A stretch of DNA of 64,000 bases from Deltaproteobacteria bacterium (lineage in GTDB: Bacteria > Myxococcota_A > UBA9042 > PHBI01). The stretch lies in NCBI GenBank assembly GCA_020632715.1, contig JACKFA010000004.1, positions 1-64,000 of the forward strand. Direction: 5' to 3'. The notes beneath the pieces were generated by a model. The model was not told the DNA's origin, ran no database searches, and saw nothing but the letters and a program-made list of their open reading frames with translations. Shown here one piece after another: positions 9,977-20,849 of the stretch (position 1 is its first letter; each line of letters begins with the position of its first letter). A program made the position numbers and the translations under genes.

Positions 9977-10497
9977 CCGCCGCGAACCCCGGCCGCTGGT
10001 CGGACGGCGCGGTCGCCCCGAGCTGCGCCGGCTACGCCACGCCCGCCGACTCGAGCTACTGCGCGGGCACCGACAGCGGCGTCTACCTCGTCGACCCGGA
10101 CGGCGGCAGCGCGCAGAACGCCTACGCCGTCACCTGCGACTTCGCGGCCGGCACCGAGACGCGCCTCTGCGCCGAGGGCTACACGGGCGCGGCCTGCGAC
10201 ACGCCCGTCTGCGAGCAGAGCTGCGAGAACGGCGGCGCCTGCGCGGCGCCCGACACGTGCGGCTGCACCGCCGGGTGGACGGGCACCACCTGCGAGGAGC
10301 CGGTCTGCGCGCCGAGCTGCCAGAACGGCGGCACGTGCGCCGCTCCCGGCGAGTGCGACTGCACCGGCACGGGCTACGCGGGCGCCCAGTGCCAGACCGT
10401 CGACGTGACGTGCCCGACCACCGCCGAGTGCCCGACCACCTCCTACCCCGACGCGAGCGGCGAGTGCGTGCCCTTCGCGCCGGGGCCCCTGACGTGA
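9940..10497 (+). CDS. Middle part of the same Gly-rich gene: EGF-like repeats
   Basis: This frame continues the preceding section after a probable one-base loss in the G run at 9937-9940, so GTG at 9940 is unlikely to be a true start. It encodes W-S-D-G-A-V-A-P, then GVYLVDPDGGSAQNAYAVTC. That motif resembles the start of fibrinogen-C and collagen C-terminal type modules (G-V-Y-x-I-D-P-D-G ... V-x-C-D). Two or three EGF-like units follow (CEQSCENGGACAAPDTCGC). The frame is lost again at about 10488, where the sense continues in another frame. It is probably part of one large surface lipoprotein. Confidence 0.55.
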   Translation: MQISPPTVAGDLTAANPGRWSDGAVAPSCAGYATPADSSYCAGTDSGVYLVDPDGGSAQNAYAVTCDFAAGTETRLCAEGYTGAACDTPVCEQSCENGGACAAPDTCGCTAGWTGTTCEEPVCAPSCQNGGTCAAPGECDCTGTGYAGAQCQTVDVTCPTTAECPTTSYPDASGECVPFAPGPLT

Positions 10498-11775
10498 CGC
10501 TCGTGGCGAGCGCGAACATCTCGACGCAGGCCATCACGACCGGCCGCACCTCGCCGGAGGGCGTGTTCTACAAGGTCACGGCCATCGCGGGCGACGTCGT
10601 GACGACCGAGCTGACACCGGCCGGCATCGCGGCGGGCGACGAGGTGCTCGTCGTGAACCTCATGGGGACGCCCCCGCGGACCACGATCACGTCGGCGTGC
10701 ACGAGCTCGGCGTCGTGGCGAGCGTCTCGGGCACCGCGGTCACGCTCGTCCGCCCGCTCGCCGAGACCTACGCGGCCGCGGGCAACGGGAGCCCTCGCGT
10801 CGCAGGTCGTGCGCGTGGTGCGCGTCCGCACTTCGGCTCGCTCACGCTGCGCTCGGGCATCGCGCTCACGACGAGCGCCTTCAGCACGAGCGGCGGGAGC
10901 GGCGTCCTCGCGCTGCACGTGGACGGGGCGCTCACGGTCGAGGTCGGCGCCTCCATCTCGGCGGATGGCGCGGGCTACCCGGGCGGCGCTGGCGGTACGC
11001 CGCGGTCGACCGTCGCGAACAGCGGCAACTACGGCTTCGCCGGGACCGGCATCGCCGGCCCCGCCGCGAGCGTCGGCAGCGCCCAGAACTTCGGCGGCGG
11101 CGGCGGCGGCCTCTCGTACAAGTGCGGCACGAACAACAGCGGCGACTGCGGTGGCGGCGGCGGCGGCGGCGCGCACGTCGGCGCCGGCGGCGGCGGGGTC
11201 GGCGGCCGCGGGCTACGGCGGGAGGCGCAGGTGGCGCCTACGCGAGCGCGGACGACGGGCGCTGGTACCTCGGGGCGGGCGGCGGCGGCGGCGCGGCGGC
11301 TGACTCCAACGAGCTCGGCTCCGACAGCGCCTCGGGCGTGGCCGGGAGGGCCGGCGGCGGGCTCATCTTCGTGCGGGCCAGGGGCCATCGCGAACGGCGG
11401 GACGATCACGGCGCGGGGCGGCGCGGGGACGGCCGGCGCGAGCGGCTCGGCCGAGCAGGGCGGCGGCGGCGCGGGCGGCGGCGGGACCGTGATCCTGGCC
11501 GGCGCGACGAGCGCCGGCGCGGTGACGACGAGCGGTGGCGCGGTCAGGACGGGCACGCTCCCGGGCGGTGGCGGCGGCGCGGGCCGCGACGTGGCGCCGT
11601 ACGCGCTGACGGTCGACGGCACGCTCGTGGCGGGAACCCCGGCTACTGGTCGGACGGGGCGGTGGCGCCGTACTGCGCGGAGTACCTGCTGTGCGCGACC
11701 GCGGGGCCGGGAGTGTACCTCGTCGATCCCAACGGCGGCGATCCGAGCGACGCCTACGAGACGACCTGCGAGTGA
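10498..11775 (+). pseudogene. 3' part of the Gly-rich gene: second module copy, several frameshifts
   Basis: Reading across frames gives a second copy of the module seen at 8800-10130. In order it has VTLVASANISTQ, EVLVVNLMGTPP, HELGVVASVSG, FGSLTLRSG, NSGNYGFAGTGIAGP, poly-Gly with YKCGTNNSGDCGGG, DGRWYLGAGGGGG, and finally GYWSDGAVAPYC and GVYLVDPNGGDPSDAYETTC before a stop at 11775. The sense jumps frame at about 10488, 10678 (a C run), 10795, 10835, 11215, 11385 and 11640. The module order matches copy one throughout, so the jumps look like single-base indels rather than old decay. I cannot tell real mutation from sequencing error. Confidence 0.5.
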
Positions 11776-11894
11776 GGAGCGCGGCGCGGGCGGGGTCGCG
11801 GCGATGTTGGATCGGCGTGGGATAGGCGGCGCGCGGCCCGCGTGTTAGCGGAGCTGACACGCCCCCGAACGTCCGCCGCACACCGAGGTCCGCG

Positions 11895-12995
11895 ATGCTC
11901 CGTCACGCCCTGTCCGCCACGCTCGTCGTCTCCTTCGCCCTCGCGCCCGGCGCGAGCGCGCTCGCCGCGCCCTGCAAGGTCCCGGAGGTCGCGAAGCGCG
12001 ACGTGAAGGGGGTGAAGGTGGGCTCGTGGGTCGATCTCGCCGCCGTCGTCGCGCCCGACGAGCACGCGAAGAGCGAGGACGCCGCGGTCGCCGCGGTGTG
12101 CAAGTACCGGAGCGGCTGCGCGGCCGCGACGACCGTGCTCTGCGTCGGGGACGTGGGCGTCACGTGCTACGTGCGGAAGGCGGGCGGGCCGTGGTTCTCG
12201 TTCGAGGACAGCTTCGACGACGGCATCACGGCGTTCGACGTGACGGCGGGCGCGCCCGTCGGGCGGTGGCAGCACGTCGCCATCAAGCAGGAGATCATCG
12301 AGCGCATCGAGGACGCGATGTGCGAGACCGACGAGGACGGCAACACCGACTGCGTCAGCGCGAGCGGGAGCGCCGGCTACGAGTACGGCGACCTGGTGTT
12401 CGACCTCGACGCGATGACGCTCGCGTGGGACGCGCGCCGCTCCGACTACAACGAGGGGGGCGAGCACCCGAGCTGCAAGCAGGACCCGAAGGTCGCGATC
12501 GCGGGCGACGAGTTCACCTACACGAGCTGCACGAAGGAGACGACGCGCTTCAAGGTGGCCGACCTCGGCGGCTGCACGGTGGCGGCGCGGTCGGCGCGGG
12601 CGAGCGACGCGGCGGGGCCGGCGCCGGCGTCGCCGGGGGCGCGGAAGGCGGCGGAGGCGAAGGTCGGCGAGGGGCGGAAGGCGACGAAGGCGAAGCGCTG
12701 GGCGGAGGCGATCGCGGCGTTCGACGCGGCGCTCGCGGCGGACGGGTCGTACGCGCCGGCGCTGTCGGGGCGCGGCTACGCGCGGCTCCTGCGGGCCGAG
12801 GGGGGAGACCTCGACGCGGCGCGGCTCGACTTCGAGGCGGCGCTCGCGGCGGAGCCGAAGGACGGCAAGTTCCGGGCGGCGGTGATGTTCAACCTCGGGG
12901 TCCTCGCCGAGAAGGCGGGGCGCAAGGACGAGGCGAAGACGTGGTTCGAGAAGTCGAAGACCACGCTGAAGGCGGCGGAGGGGACGAAGAAGTAG
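11895..12995 (+). CDS. Secreted protein with C-terminal TPR repeats
   Basis: The protein has 366 residues. The ATG at 11895 is preceded by GAGG. A signal peptide (LVVSFALAPGASALAAP) leads into about 190 residues with five or more cysteines (CKYRSGCAAATTVLC) and no family that I recognise. An Ala/Pro/Lys-rich hinge follows. The last ~120 residues form two to three TPR units (AEAIAAFDAALAADGSYAPA; AVMFNLGVLAEKAGRKDEAK). It is probably a periplasmic scaffold. Similar Cys-rich plus TPR proteins are common in myxobacteria without assigned function. It stands alone between the Gly-rich gene and the endoglucanase. Confidence 0.75.
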   Translation: MLRHALSATLVVSFALAPGASALAAPCKVPEVAKRDVKGVKVGSWVDLAAVVAPDEHAKSEDAAVAAVCKYRSGCAAATTVLCVGDVGVTCYVRKAGGPWFSFEDSFDDGITAFDVTAGAPVGRWQHVAIKQEIIERIEDAMCETDEDGNTDCVSASGSAGYEYGDLVFDLDAMTLAWDARRSDYNEGGEHPSCKQDPKVAIAGDEFTYTSCTKETTRFKVADLGGCTVAARSARASDAAGPAPASPGARKAAEAKVGEGRKATKAKRWAEAIAAFDAALAADGSYAPALSGRGYARLLRAEGGDLDAARLDFEAALAAEPKDGKFRAAVMFNLGVLAEKAGRKDEAKTWFEKSKTTLKAAEGTKK

Positions 12996-13065
12996 CGCGA
13001 CCCGGGAGTGGCGGGCGCGCGCGCCGTTCGGTACGGTGACGGCGGCCGTCGCTCTGGGGGGAAGC

Positions 13066-15300
<2,235 letters not shown>

Positions 15301-15487
15301 CCACCCGCTCGCGACAAGTTCACTTTTCGTGAAGCACCATACGAATCATTCGATTCGACTTCGGGCCGATTCGACGCGATAGTCCCTCTCGATAGCAACG
15401 AGGGCCGCCCCGAAGGCGCCGCGGGAACGTCTCGCCGCCGCCCGGTCGGCCCCACCGACGCCAACACCAAGGCAACGAGAGGAACGC
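15301..15487 (+). promoter_or_regulatory. ahpC upstream region with palindromic operator candidate
   Basis: The 187-base gap before ahpC contains GTTCACTTTTCGTGAA at 15318-15333 (TTCAC-N5-GTGAA). Its reverse complement matches 15 of 16 bases of a site just upstream of the oxyR-like gene (20820-20835). The arms satisfy the T-N11-A rule of LysR-type boxes. Further down are two direct repeats, CGATTCGAC at 15351-15359 and 15367-15375, and CGATAG at 15377-15382 and 15390-15395. A weak -10 candidate is TACGAA at 15340. Peroxide-responsive control by the nearby OxyR homologue is inferred. Confidence 0.6.
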
Positions 15488-16051
15488 ATGTCGCTCATCA
15501 ACACCCAGGTCAAGCCCTTCAAGGCCACCGCCTTCCACCAGGGCAAGTTCGTCCCGGTCTCGAACGAGACCATTCAGGGCAAGTGGTCGATCTTCTTCTT
15601 CTACCCGGCCGACTTCACGTTCGTCTGCCCGACGGAGCTCGAGGATCTCGCCAACAACTACGCGGAGTTCCAGAAGCTCGGCGTCGAGGTCTACGGCGTG
15701 TCGACGGACACCCACTTCTCGCACAAGGCGTGGCACGACACGTCCGAGGCCATCGGGAAGGTGCGCTACCCGCTCGTCGGCGACCCGACGGCGACGCTCG
15801 CGCGCAACTTCGAGGTCCTCATCGAGGAGGAGGGGCTCGCGCTCCGCGGCACGTTCGTCGTGAACCCCGAGGGCCAGATCAAGCTCTGCGAGATCCACGA
15901 CAACGGCATCGGCCGCAACGCCTCGGAGCTCCTCCGCAAGGTCCGCGCCGCGCAGTACGTCGCGAGCCACCCGGGCGAGGTCTGCCCGGCGAAGTGGGAG
16001 GAGGGCGCGAAGACGCTCAAGCCCTCGCTCGACCTCGTCGGCAAGATCTGA
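15488..16051 (+). CDS. ahpC: Alkyl hydroperoxide reductase subunit C (peroxiredoxin)
   Basis: This is a 187-residue typical 2-Cys peroxiredoxin of the usual AhpC length. The peroxidatic Cys is C47 in DFTFVCPTE, and the resolving Cys is C166 in GEVCPAKW. The ATG follows GAGAGGAACGC, a strong ribosome site. The enzyme reduces hydrogen peroxide, organic hydroperoxides and probably peroxynitrite in the cytoplasm, and is recycled by AhpF, whose gene follows 111 bases downstream on the same strand. Co-transcription with ahpF and control from the palindromic site upstream are likely. Nothing is missing from the family motifs. Confidence 0.97.
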   Translation: MSLINTQVKPFKATAFHQGKFVPVSNETIQGKWSIFFFYPADFTFVCPTELEDLANNYAEFQKLGVEVYGVSTDTHFSHKAWHDTSEAIGKVRYPLVGDPTATLARNFEVLIEEEGLALRGTFVVNPEGQIKLCEIHDNGIGRNASELLRKVRAAQYVASHPGEVCPAKWEEGAKTLKPSLDLVGKI

Positions 16052-16162
16052 TCCGAGACCGCTCTGCGTGATCCCCGCGGGTCCCCGGCGCGCGCCGGGG
16101 CCGCGGGGCGCGCCCCCACCGCCACGTCCCCGCCCCCCCATCGCCATCAGCGAGGCAGCGCC

Positions 16163-17737
16163 ATGCTCGACGACGCCATCAAGGCCCAGCTCACCGCCTA
16201 CCTCGAGCGCCTGACGAAGCCGCTCGAGCTCACCGCCTGGCTCGACGACTCCGACGGCTCCCGCGACACGGCCGCGCTCCTCGCGGACATCGCCGCCGCC
16301 TCGCCGAAGGTCACGATCGTGACCGGCGATCCCGCGGCCGACGAGCGCCGCCCGTCGTTCGGCGTCGCCGTCGCCGGCGAGGCCCCGCGGGTGCGCTTCG
16401 CCGGCCTCCCGCTCGGCCACGAGTTCACCTCGCTCGTGCTCGCCCTCCTCCACGTGGGCGGCCACCCGCCGCGCGTCTCCGACGAGGCGCTCGCGCAGAT
16501 CACGTCCCTCGAGGGCCCGCTCCACTTCGAGACCTACTTTTCGCAGAGCTGCCAGAACTGCCCGGACGTCGTGCAGGCGCTGAACCTCATGGCCGCGCGC
16601 AACCCCGCCGTGACGCACGTCGCGGTCGACGGCGCCCTCTTCGGGGCCGAGGTCGAGGCGCGCCAGGTCATGGCCGTCCCGACGCTCTACCTGAACGGCG
16701 AGCGCATCGGGCAGGGGCGCATGGAGCTCGAGGAGCTGCTCGCCAAGGTCGACACGGGCGCGGCGGCGCGGAAGGCCGCTCAGCTCGGCGAGAAGGGCGT
16801 CTTCGACGTGCTCATCGTCGGCGGCGGGCCGGCGGGCGCCTCCGCCGCCATCTACGCCGCCCGGAAGGGCATCGCCACGGGCCTCCTCGCGGAGCGCTTC
16901 GGCGGGCAGGTGATGGACACGCTCGCCATCGAGAACTTCCCGTCGGTGCCGGAGACGGAGGGCCCGCGCTTCGCGGCGGCGCTCGAGGCGCACGTCGCGG
17001 CCTACCCGGTCGACGTGATGAAGCACCAGCGGGCGACGCGCCTGCGCGCGGGCGAGCTCATCGAGGTCGACCTCGAGAACGGCGCCACGCTGCGGTCGCG
17101 GAGCGTGATCCTCGCGCCGGGCGCGCGCTGGCGGAACATGAACGTCCCCGGCGAGGAGGAGTACCGCACCCGCGGCGTGACCTACTGCCCGCACTGCGAC
17201 GGGCCGCTCTTCAAGGGGAAGCGCGTCGCGGTCATCGGCGGCGGCAACTCGGGCGTCGAGGCGGCGATCGACCTCGCGGGCGTGGTCGCGCACGTCACGG
17301 TGCTCGAGTTCATGGGGCAGCTGAAGGCCGACGACGTGCTGCTGCGCAAGCTCCGGAGCCTCCCGAACGTCGACGTCATCGTGAACGCGCGGACGACCGA
17401 GGTGCGGGGCGACGGCCACAAGGTCGTGGGGCTCACCTACGAGGACCGCGAGGGCGGCGGGCTCCACGAGCTCGCGGTCGAGGGGATCTTCGTGCAGATC
17501 GGCCTCCTCCCGAGCACGGGCTGGCTCGAGGGGAGCGGCGTCGAGCTCACGCGCTTCGGCGAGATCGTGGTCGACCCGAAGGGGGCGACGTCGGTCGCGG
17601 GCGTGTTCGCGGCCGGCGACGCGACGACCGTGCCGTTCAAGCAGATCGTCATCGCGACGGGCGACGGCGCGAAGGCCGCGCTCGGCGCGTTCGACTACCT
17701 CATCCGCGCCACGGCGCCGGAGCAGTGGGTGGCGTGA
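16163..17737 (+). CDS. ahpF: Alkyl hydroperoxide reductase subunit F (FAD/NADH disulfide reductase)
   Basis: The protein has 524 residues, the usual AhpF size. The N-terminal ~200 residues form the double thioredoxin-fold domain with the CxxC centre SCQNC (about residues 130-133). Residues ~212 on hold the FAD site (DVLIVGGGPAGASAA), the thioredoxin-reductase-type active centre CPHC (about 341-344) and the NADH site (VAVIGGGNSGVEAA). A second FAD motif, GVFAAGDATTVPFKQI, lies near the C-terminus. AhpF passes electrons from NADH to AhpC. The ATG at 16163 follows GCGAGGCAGC. The 111-base gap after ahpC is GC-rich with inverted elements and may attenuate or separate the transcripts. Confidence 0.97.
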   Translation: MLDDAIKAQLTAYLERLTKPLELTAWLDDSDGSRDTAALLADIAAASPKVTIVTGDPAADERRPSFGVAVAGEAPRVRFAGLPLGHEFTSLVLALLHVGGHPPRVSDEALAQITSLEGPLHFETYFSQSCQNCPDVVQALNLMAARNPAVTHVAVDGALFGAEVEARQVMAVPTLYLNGERIGQGRMELEELLAKVDTGAAARKAAQLGEKGVFDVLIVGGGPAGASAAIYAARKGIATGLLAERFGGQVMDTLAIENFPSVPETEGPRFAAALEAHVAAYPVDVMKHQRATRLRAGELIEVDLENGATLRSRSVILAPGARWRNMNVPGEEEYRTRGVTYCPHCDGPLFKGKRVAVIGGGNSGVEAAIDLAGVVAHVTVLEFMGQLKADDVLLRKLRSLPNVDVIVNARTTEVRGDGHKVVGLTYEDREGGGLHELAVEGIFVQIGLLPSTGWLEGSGVELTRFGEIVVDPKGATSVAGVFAAGDATTVPFKQIVIATGDGAKAALGAFDYLIRATAPEQWVA

Positions 17738-17753
17738 CGGGGGCGGCGCGGGC

Positions 17754-19038
17754 TCACGGGCAGTCCTGGAGCTCGCAAGCGCGCTTCTGCCACCTCGCGG
17801 CGGCGGCGGCGCCTCCCTCGAGGACCCCGCGCGGTCGTAGAGCCTCACGAGGATGTCGCACGCCCGCGCGACGCCGCCGTCGCAGGTGGCGGTGAGCGTC
17901 GCGAGCGCGCCCTCCGGGTCCTTCGGCGTGCCGGCGCCAGCGGCCTGGAGCAAGCCCCAGCGCGTGCACCCCTCGGCCGACCCGCGCGCGCACGCCTCGC
18001 GCACGAGCGCGCGCCGCGCGCGGCTGGTCGACGCCCTGCCCGCCCGCCGCGCGAAGAGCGCGCCGCCGAGCCAGGCGCACGCGTCGTTGTCGCTGCGATC
18101 GCACGCGCGCTCGAGCGCCCGCGTGGACGCGTCCAGCGTGTGCCCCGGCAACGTCGCGCCGCCGACCACCAGCTCCGCGGCCGCCACGCACCCGCGCGGG
18201 AAGGCCTCCGGGTCGCAGGCGGCCGCCGCCGCGCGAGCTCGAGGGGCTCGCCCTCCGGGAGCTGCGCCCGACGCGCGCGGACGAGCTGGAGGCGGAGCCA
18301 GCACGCCTCGGCGTCGCCGGCGCCGCGCGGGCACGCGGCCAGCACGCGGTCGCGCGCGGCCGCCTCCGGCGCGGTCCCGAGCGCGCGCACGTAGGACGCC
18401 CACAGGCACGGCGACGCGCTCGCCTTCCCGGCCGCGTCGCACGCCGCGTCGAGGATCGCGAGGGCCCGCGCGCGGTCCCGCGGCCCGCCGAAGCCGTCGA
18501 GCGCGGCCCTCGCCTCGGCGACGCAGGCGCTCTGCTCGCCCGCGGCGCACGCGGCGCGCCAGAGCCGCTTCGCGCGCGCCAGGTCGGCCGGAGTCTGGCG
18601 GTTCTCGCGCAGCATCCGCGCGACCTCGGCACAGCCCCGCTGGGATCTCAGCTCACAGGCGCGCTCGAACGCGGCGAGCGCCTCCGCCGGGCGCGGCTTG
18701 TCACCGTCCTCGGCGACGCCGCGCTCGAGCCACGTCCCCGCGACGACGCACCCCTCCGCGCGCCCGAGGCCGCACGCCTTCTGCCCGAGGTCGCGCGCGT
18801 AGCCCGGGAGGTGCCCCTGCCGGGAGAGGGCCCAGGTGGCGCCGCTCACGCAGGCCGCGGCGTCGCCGAGGTCACAGGCGGCGCTGTACCAGTCGGCGGC
18901 GTCGTCGTCCTCGCCCGGGTCCGAGGTCGCCACGACGCGCTCGGCGAGCTTCACGCAGGCGGCCGCGTCGCCGGCCTTGCACTTCGTGGCGAGCGGGTTC
19001 GGGCCGCCGAGGACGATCACGAACGCGAGCAGGATCAT
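17754..19038 (-). CDS. Sel1-like Cys-rich repeat protein (two frameshifts)
   Basis: The gene starts with ATG at 19038-19036, inside the stop of the upstream gene (ATGA overlap), so translation is probably coupled. After a short hydrophobic start (MILLAFVIVLGG) come about ten 35-40-residue helical repeats of Sel1/TPR type, each with paired cysteines (GDAAACVKLAERVV; ERACELRSQRGCAEVARML; ERACDRSDNDACAWLGGALF). The sense shifts frame near 18222-18235 and again at the C run 17825-17828, then ends with WQKRACELQDCP and TGA at 17754. Corrected length is about 428 residues. Cys-paired Sel1 proteins are typically periplasmic scaffolds. The specific role is unknown. Confidence 0.65.
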
Positions 19039-20663
19039 GCGGCTTCCTCCTTCAGCTTCTGACGGTACACGTCGGCGTCGACCATCTCGAGGTGCGCGTC
19101 GAAGTCGCTGAGCGCGGGCCGCGCCGTCGCGACGATGACGGTGTCGCCGCGCGCCCCGATGGTGTAGCGCCCCGGCGCGGTCTTCGCGCCGGGCGCGTTG
19201 CCCTCGACCGTGTGGACGACCCAGCCCCCCGCGCCGTCCGACTCGACCCGGTCGACGAAGATCATGTGCGCGCCGTGCTTGTATCTCGGCGTCGCCTTCA
19301 CGAAGAGCACCATCCCGGGCCGCACCACGGCGAGCGGGTTCGACTTCCACGTCTCGACCGGGAGCCACCCGCGCTCGCCACCGTGCGCGGCGTGGTAGGC
19401 GCGCAGCGGGACGTAGGCGGCGGCCGCCGCGGCGTCGCTCGGCGCGGCCGGATCGCGCAGGTACGCCCCGGCCCACTCGCCCGCGTAGTTGAAGTAGTCG
19501 TAGGACTTGTCGGTGCTCGCGAGGTACGTGTTGCCGTTCGCGCGCGCCACCGGGGCCTTGCCGCCGCCCTTCTTCTTCTTGTCCGACACGAAGGCGAAGC
19601 TCGCGTCGAGGTGATAGTGGGCGGCGATGAAGGAGCCGCACCACTGGTAGCCCGTCGTGACGGCGGTCTTCTCGTAGTCGAGCTGCACGCCCCTCGCGAA
19701 CGCGACGAGGCGCGCGAGGCTCTCGGCGTCCCGCGCGAACCAGACGCCCGACGCGCGCTTGCCGGGCTTCGCCGCGGCGCGGTTCTTCGCGAGCGTCGCC
19801 TCGAAGAGCGGGTGCAGATCCGCCCGGAGGTGGGGCGGCGGCGAGAAGAACTCCCGCCTCCGACCTTCCTGAGCTCGGCGCGGGCGCTCTCGAGCCGGGC
19901 CGCCATCATCGCGTCGAGGTCCGTCGCCCCGGCCTTCGCGCCGCCGGCGCCAGGCGGCGGCGCGGCGCGCTCGACCTCGTCGGCGGCGGCCGCCACCTCC
20001 TCGGCGGCGAGCGGGAGCTCGTGCGCGATCGTCGCGCCCGCCTCCGCCGAGCGCTGGCTCCCGTCGGTCGCGTCCACCGGGCGTCGCTCGGCACCGCGGC
20101 GTCGTCGCGCTCCGCGGCGGCCGCCACCGGCGCCAGGACCTCGCCGCCCGACGACGCAGGCGGCGCCTCGCTCGTCTTGGCCTCCGGGGGCGGCGCGCTC
20201 TCCCGACCGAACGGGTTGACCTCGCCGATGGCGCGCTCGAGCGCGCCGAGCGTGACTGGGCCGACGCGCCCGTCGACCGCGAGCGGCCGCTCCCCGGGCG
20301 CGAGGGCCGCGGCGTTCGCCTGGAACGCGCAGATCGCCTTCGCGGTGCGTGGGCCGAGGATCCCGTCGACCCGCAGCGGCGCGTCGAGGAGCCCCGCGCC
20401 GCCGAGCGCGGTGTTGAGCGCGCCCTGGAGCCAGTGGGCGAAGCTCCGTGGGCGCGCCGCGGGCCCATCCGCGCGCTCGCCGCCGCCGCGCGCGCGTCCT
20501 CGCGCTGCACCGGGGCCAGGCGAGCGGCGCCGCCTGCGTAGTCGAGCCCACGGAGCTCTCCCCGGAGCGCCGCGCCGGCGCCGCGCCCGTCTTCGACGAC
20601 GGCGTCCGGGCGCGCCTCGCGCGTCGGCTGTGAGCGGTCGTGAGCGAGCGTTCCGCGACTCAT
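19035..20663 (-). CDS. Peptidoglycan-binding plus CHAP-like amidase protein (frameshifted)
   Basis: Read across frames, this encodes an N-terminal ~65-residue leader (ATG at 20663, LRGLDYAGGAARLAPVQ), a peptidoglycan-binding domain of the PGB_1 type (FAHWLQGALNTALGG, LRVDGILGPRTAKAICAFQ, VDGRVGPVTLGALERA), an Ala/Glu-rich linker and a C-terminal ~230-residue domain. The last domain has CHAP/NlpC-like features: a Cys in GYQWCGSFIAAHYHL, then PGMVLFVK, a His in KHGAHMIFVDRV, and HTVEGN. Frame jumps occur near 20460, 20090 and 19865. The protein may be a secreted or injected cell-wall hydrolase, which is inference. Its stop overlaps the start of the Sel1-like gene, so the two may act together. 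Confidence 0.65.
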   Translation of the reverse strand: MSRGTLAHDRSQPTREARPDAVVEDGRGAGAALRGELRGLDYAGGAARLAPVQREDARAAAASARMGPRRAHGASPTGSRARSTPRSAARGSSTRRCGSTGSSAHAPRRRSARSRRTPRPSRPGSGRSRSTGASAQSRSARSSAPSARSTRSVGRARRPRRPRRARRRLRRRAARSWRRWRPPRSATTPRCRATPGGRDRREPALGGGGRDDRARAPARRRGGGGRRRRGRARRAAAWRRRREGRGDGPRRDDGGPARERPRRAQEGRRREFFSPPPHLRADLHPLFEATLAKNRAAAKPGKRASGVWFARDAESLARLVAFARGVQLDYEKTAVTTGYQWCGSFIAAHYHLDASFAFVSDKKKKGGGKAPVARANGNTYLASTDKSYDYFNYAGEWAGAYLRDPAAPSDAAAAAAYVPLRAYHAAHGGERGWLPVETWKSNPLAVVRPGMVLFVKATPRYKHGAHMIFVDRVESDGAGGWVVHTVEGNAPGAKTAPGRYTIGARGDTVIVATARPALSDFDAHLEMVDADVYRQKLKEEAA

Positions 20664-20849
20664 GGGGCCCCCTGAGCGGACAGGACGTATAGCTCACTAA
20701 CGGGTGGAATCTATCACCGCGTTAGCGAAACGTCATCGCGGCCTGCGTTCTCGGGTGGGTCGCCGCTCGGGGCCGCAGCGCGCGCACGGTTCGCGATCTT
20801 CAATCGCCCCGACGTTGCGTTCACGAAAACTGAACGTATCGTGTCGCGC
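20664..20849. promoter_or_regulatory. Divergent promoter region with oxyR-proximal operator
   Basis: This gap separates the minus-strand peptidoglycan-binding gene from the oxyR-like gene. It holds an inverted repeat CTAACG (20697-20702) / CGTTAG (20720-20725) and, 14 bases before the oxyR ATG, TTCACGAAAACTGAAC at 20820-20835. The latter differs by one base from the reverse complement of the ahpC upstream palindrome. Binding there could block or trigger oxyR transcription, which would be autoregulation. This is inferred. Confidence 0.55.

Noticed and set aside
15377..15395. CGATAG pair as an E. coli-type OxyR site (ATAG quarter sites)
   Set aside because: Spacing is 13 bases between repeats rather than the expected ~11-base quarter-site phasing, and no CTAT partners are seen. 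The shared TTCAC/GTGAA site is a better candidate.
15320..18550. Minus-strand open frame of over 1,000 codons
   Set aside because: Only its first part carries the sense of the Sel1-like protein after a frameshift. The rest is antisense to ahpC and ahpF.
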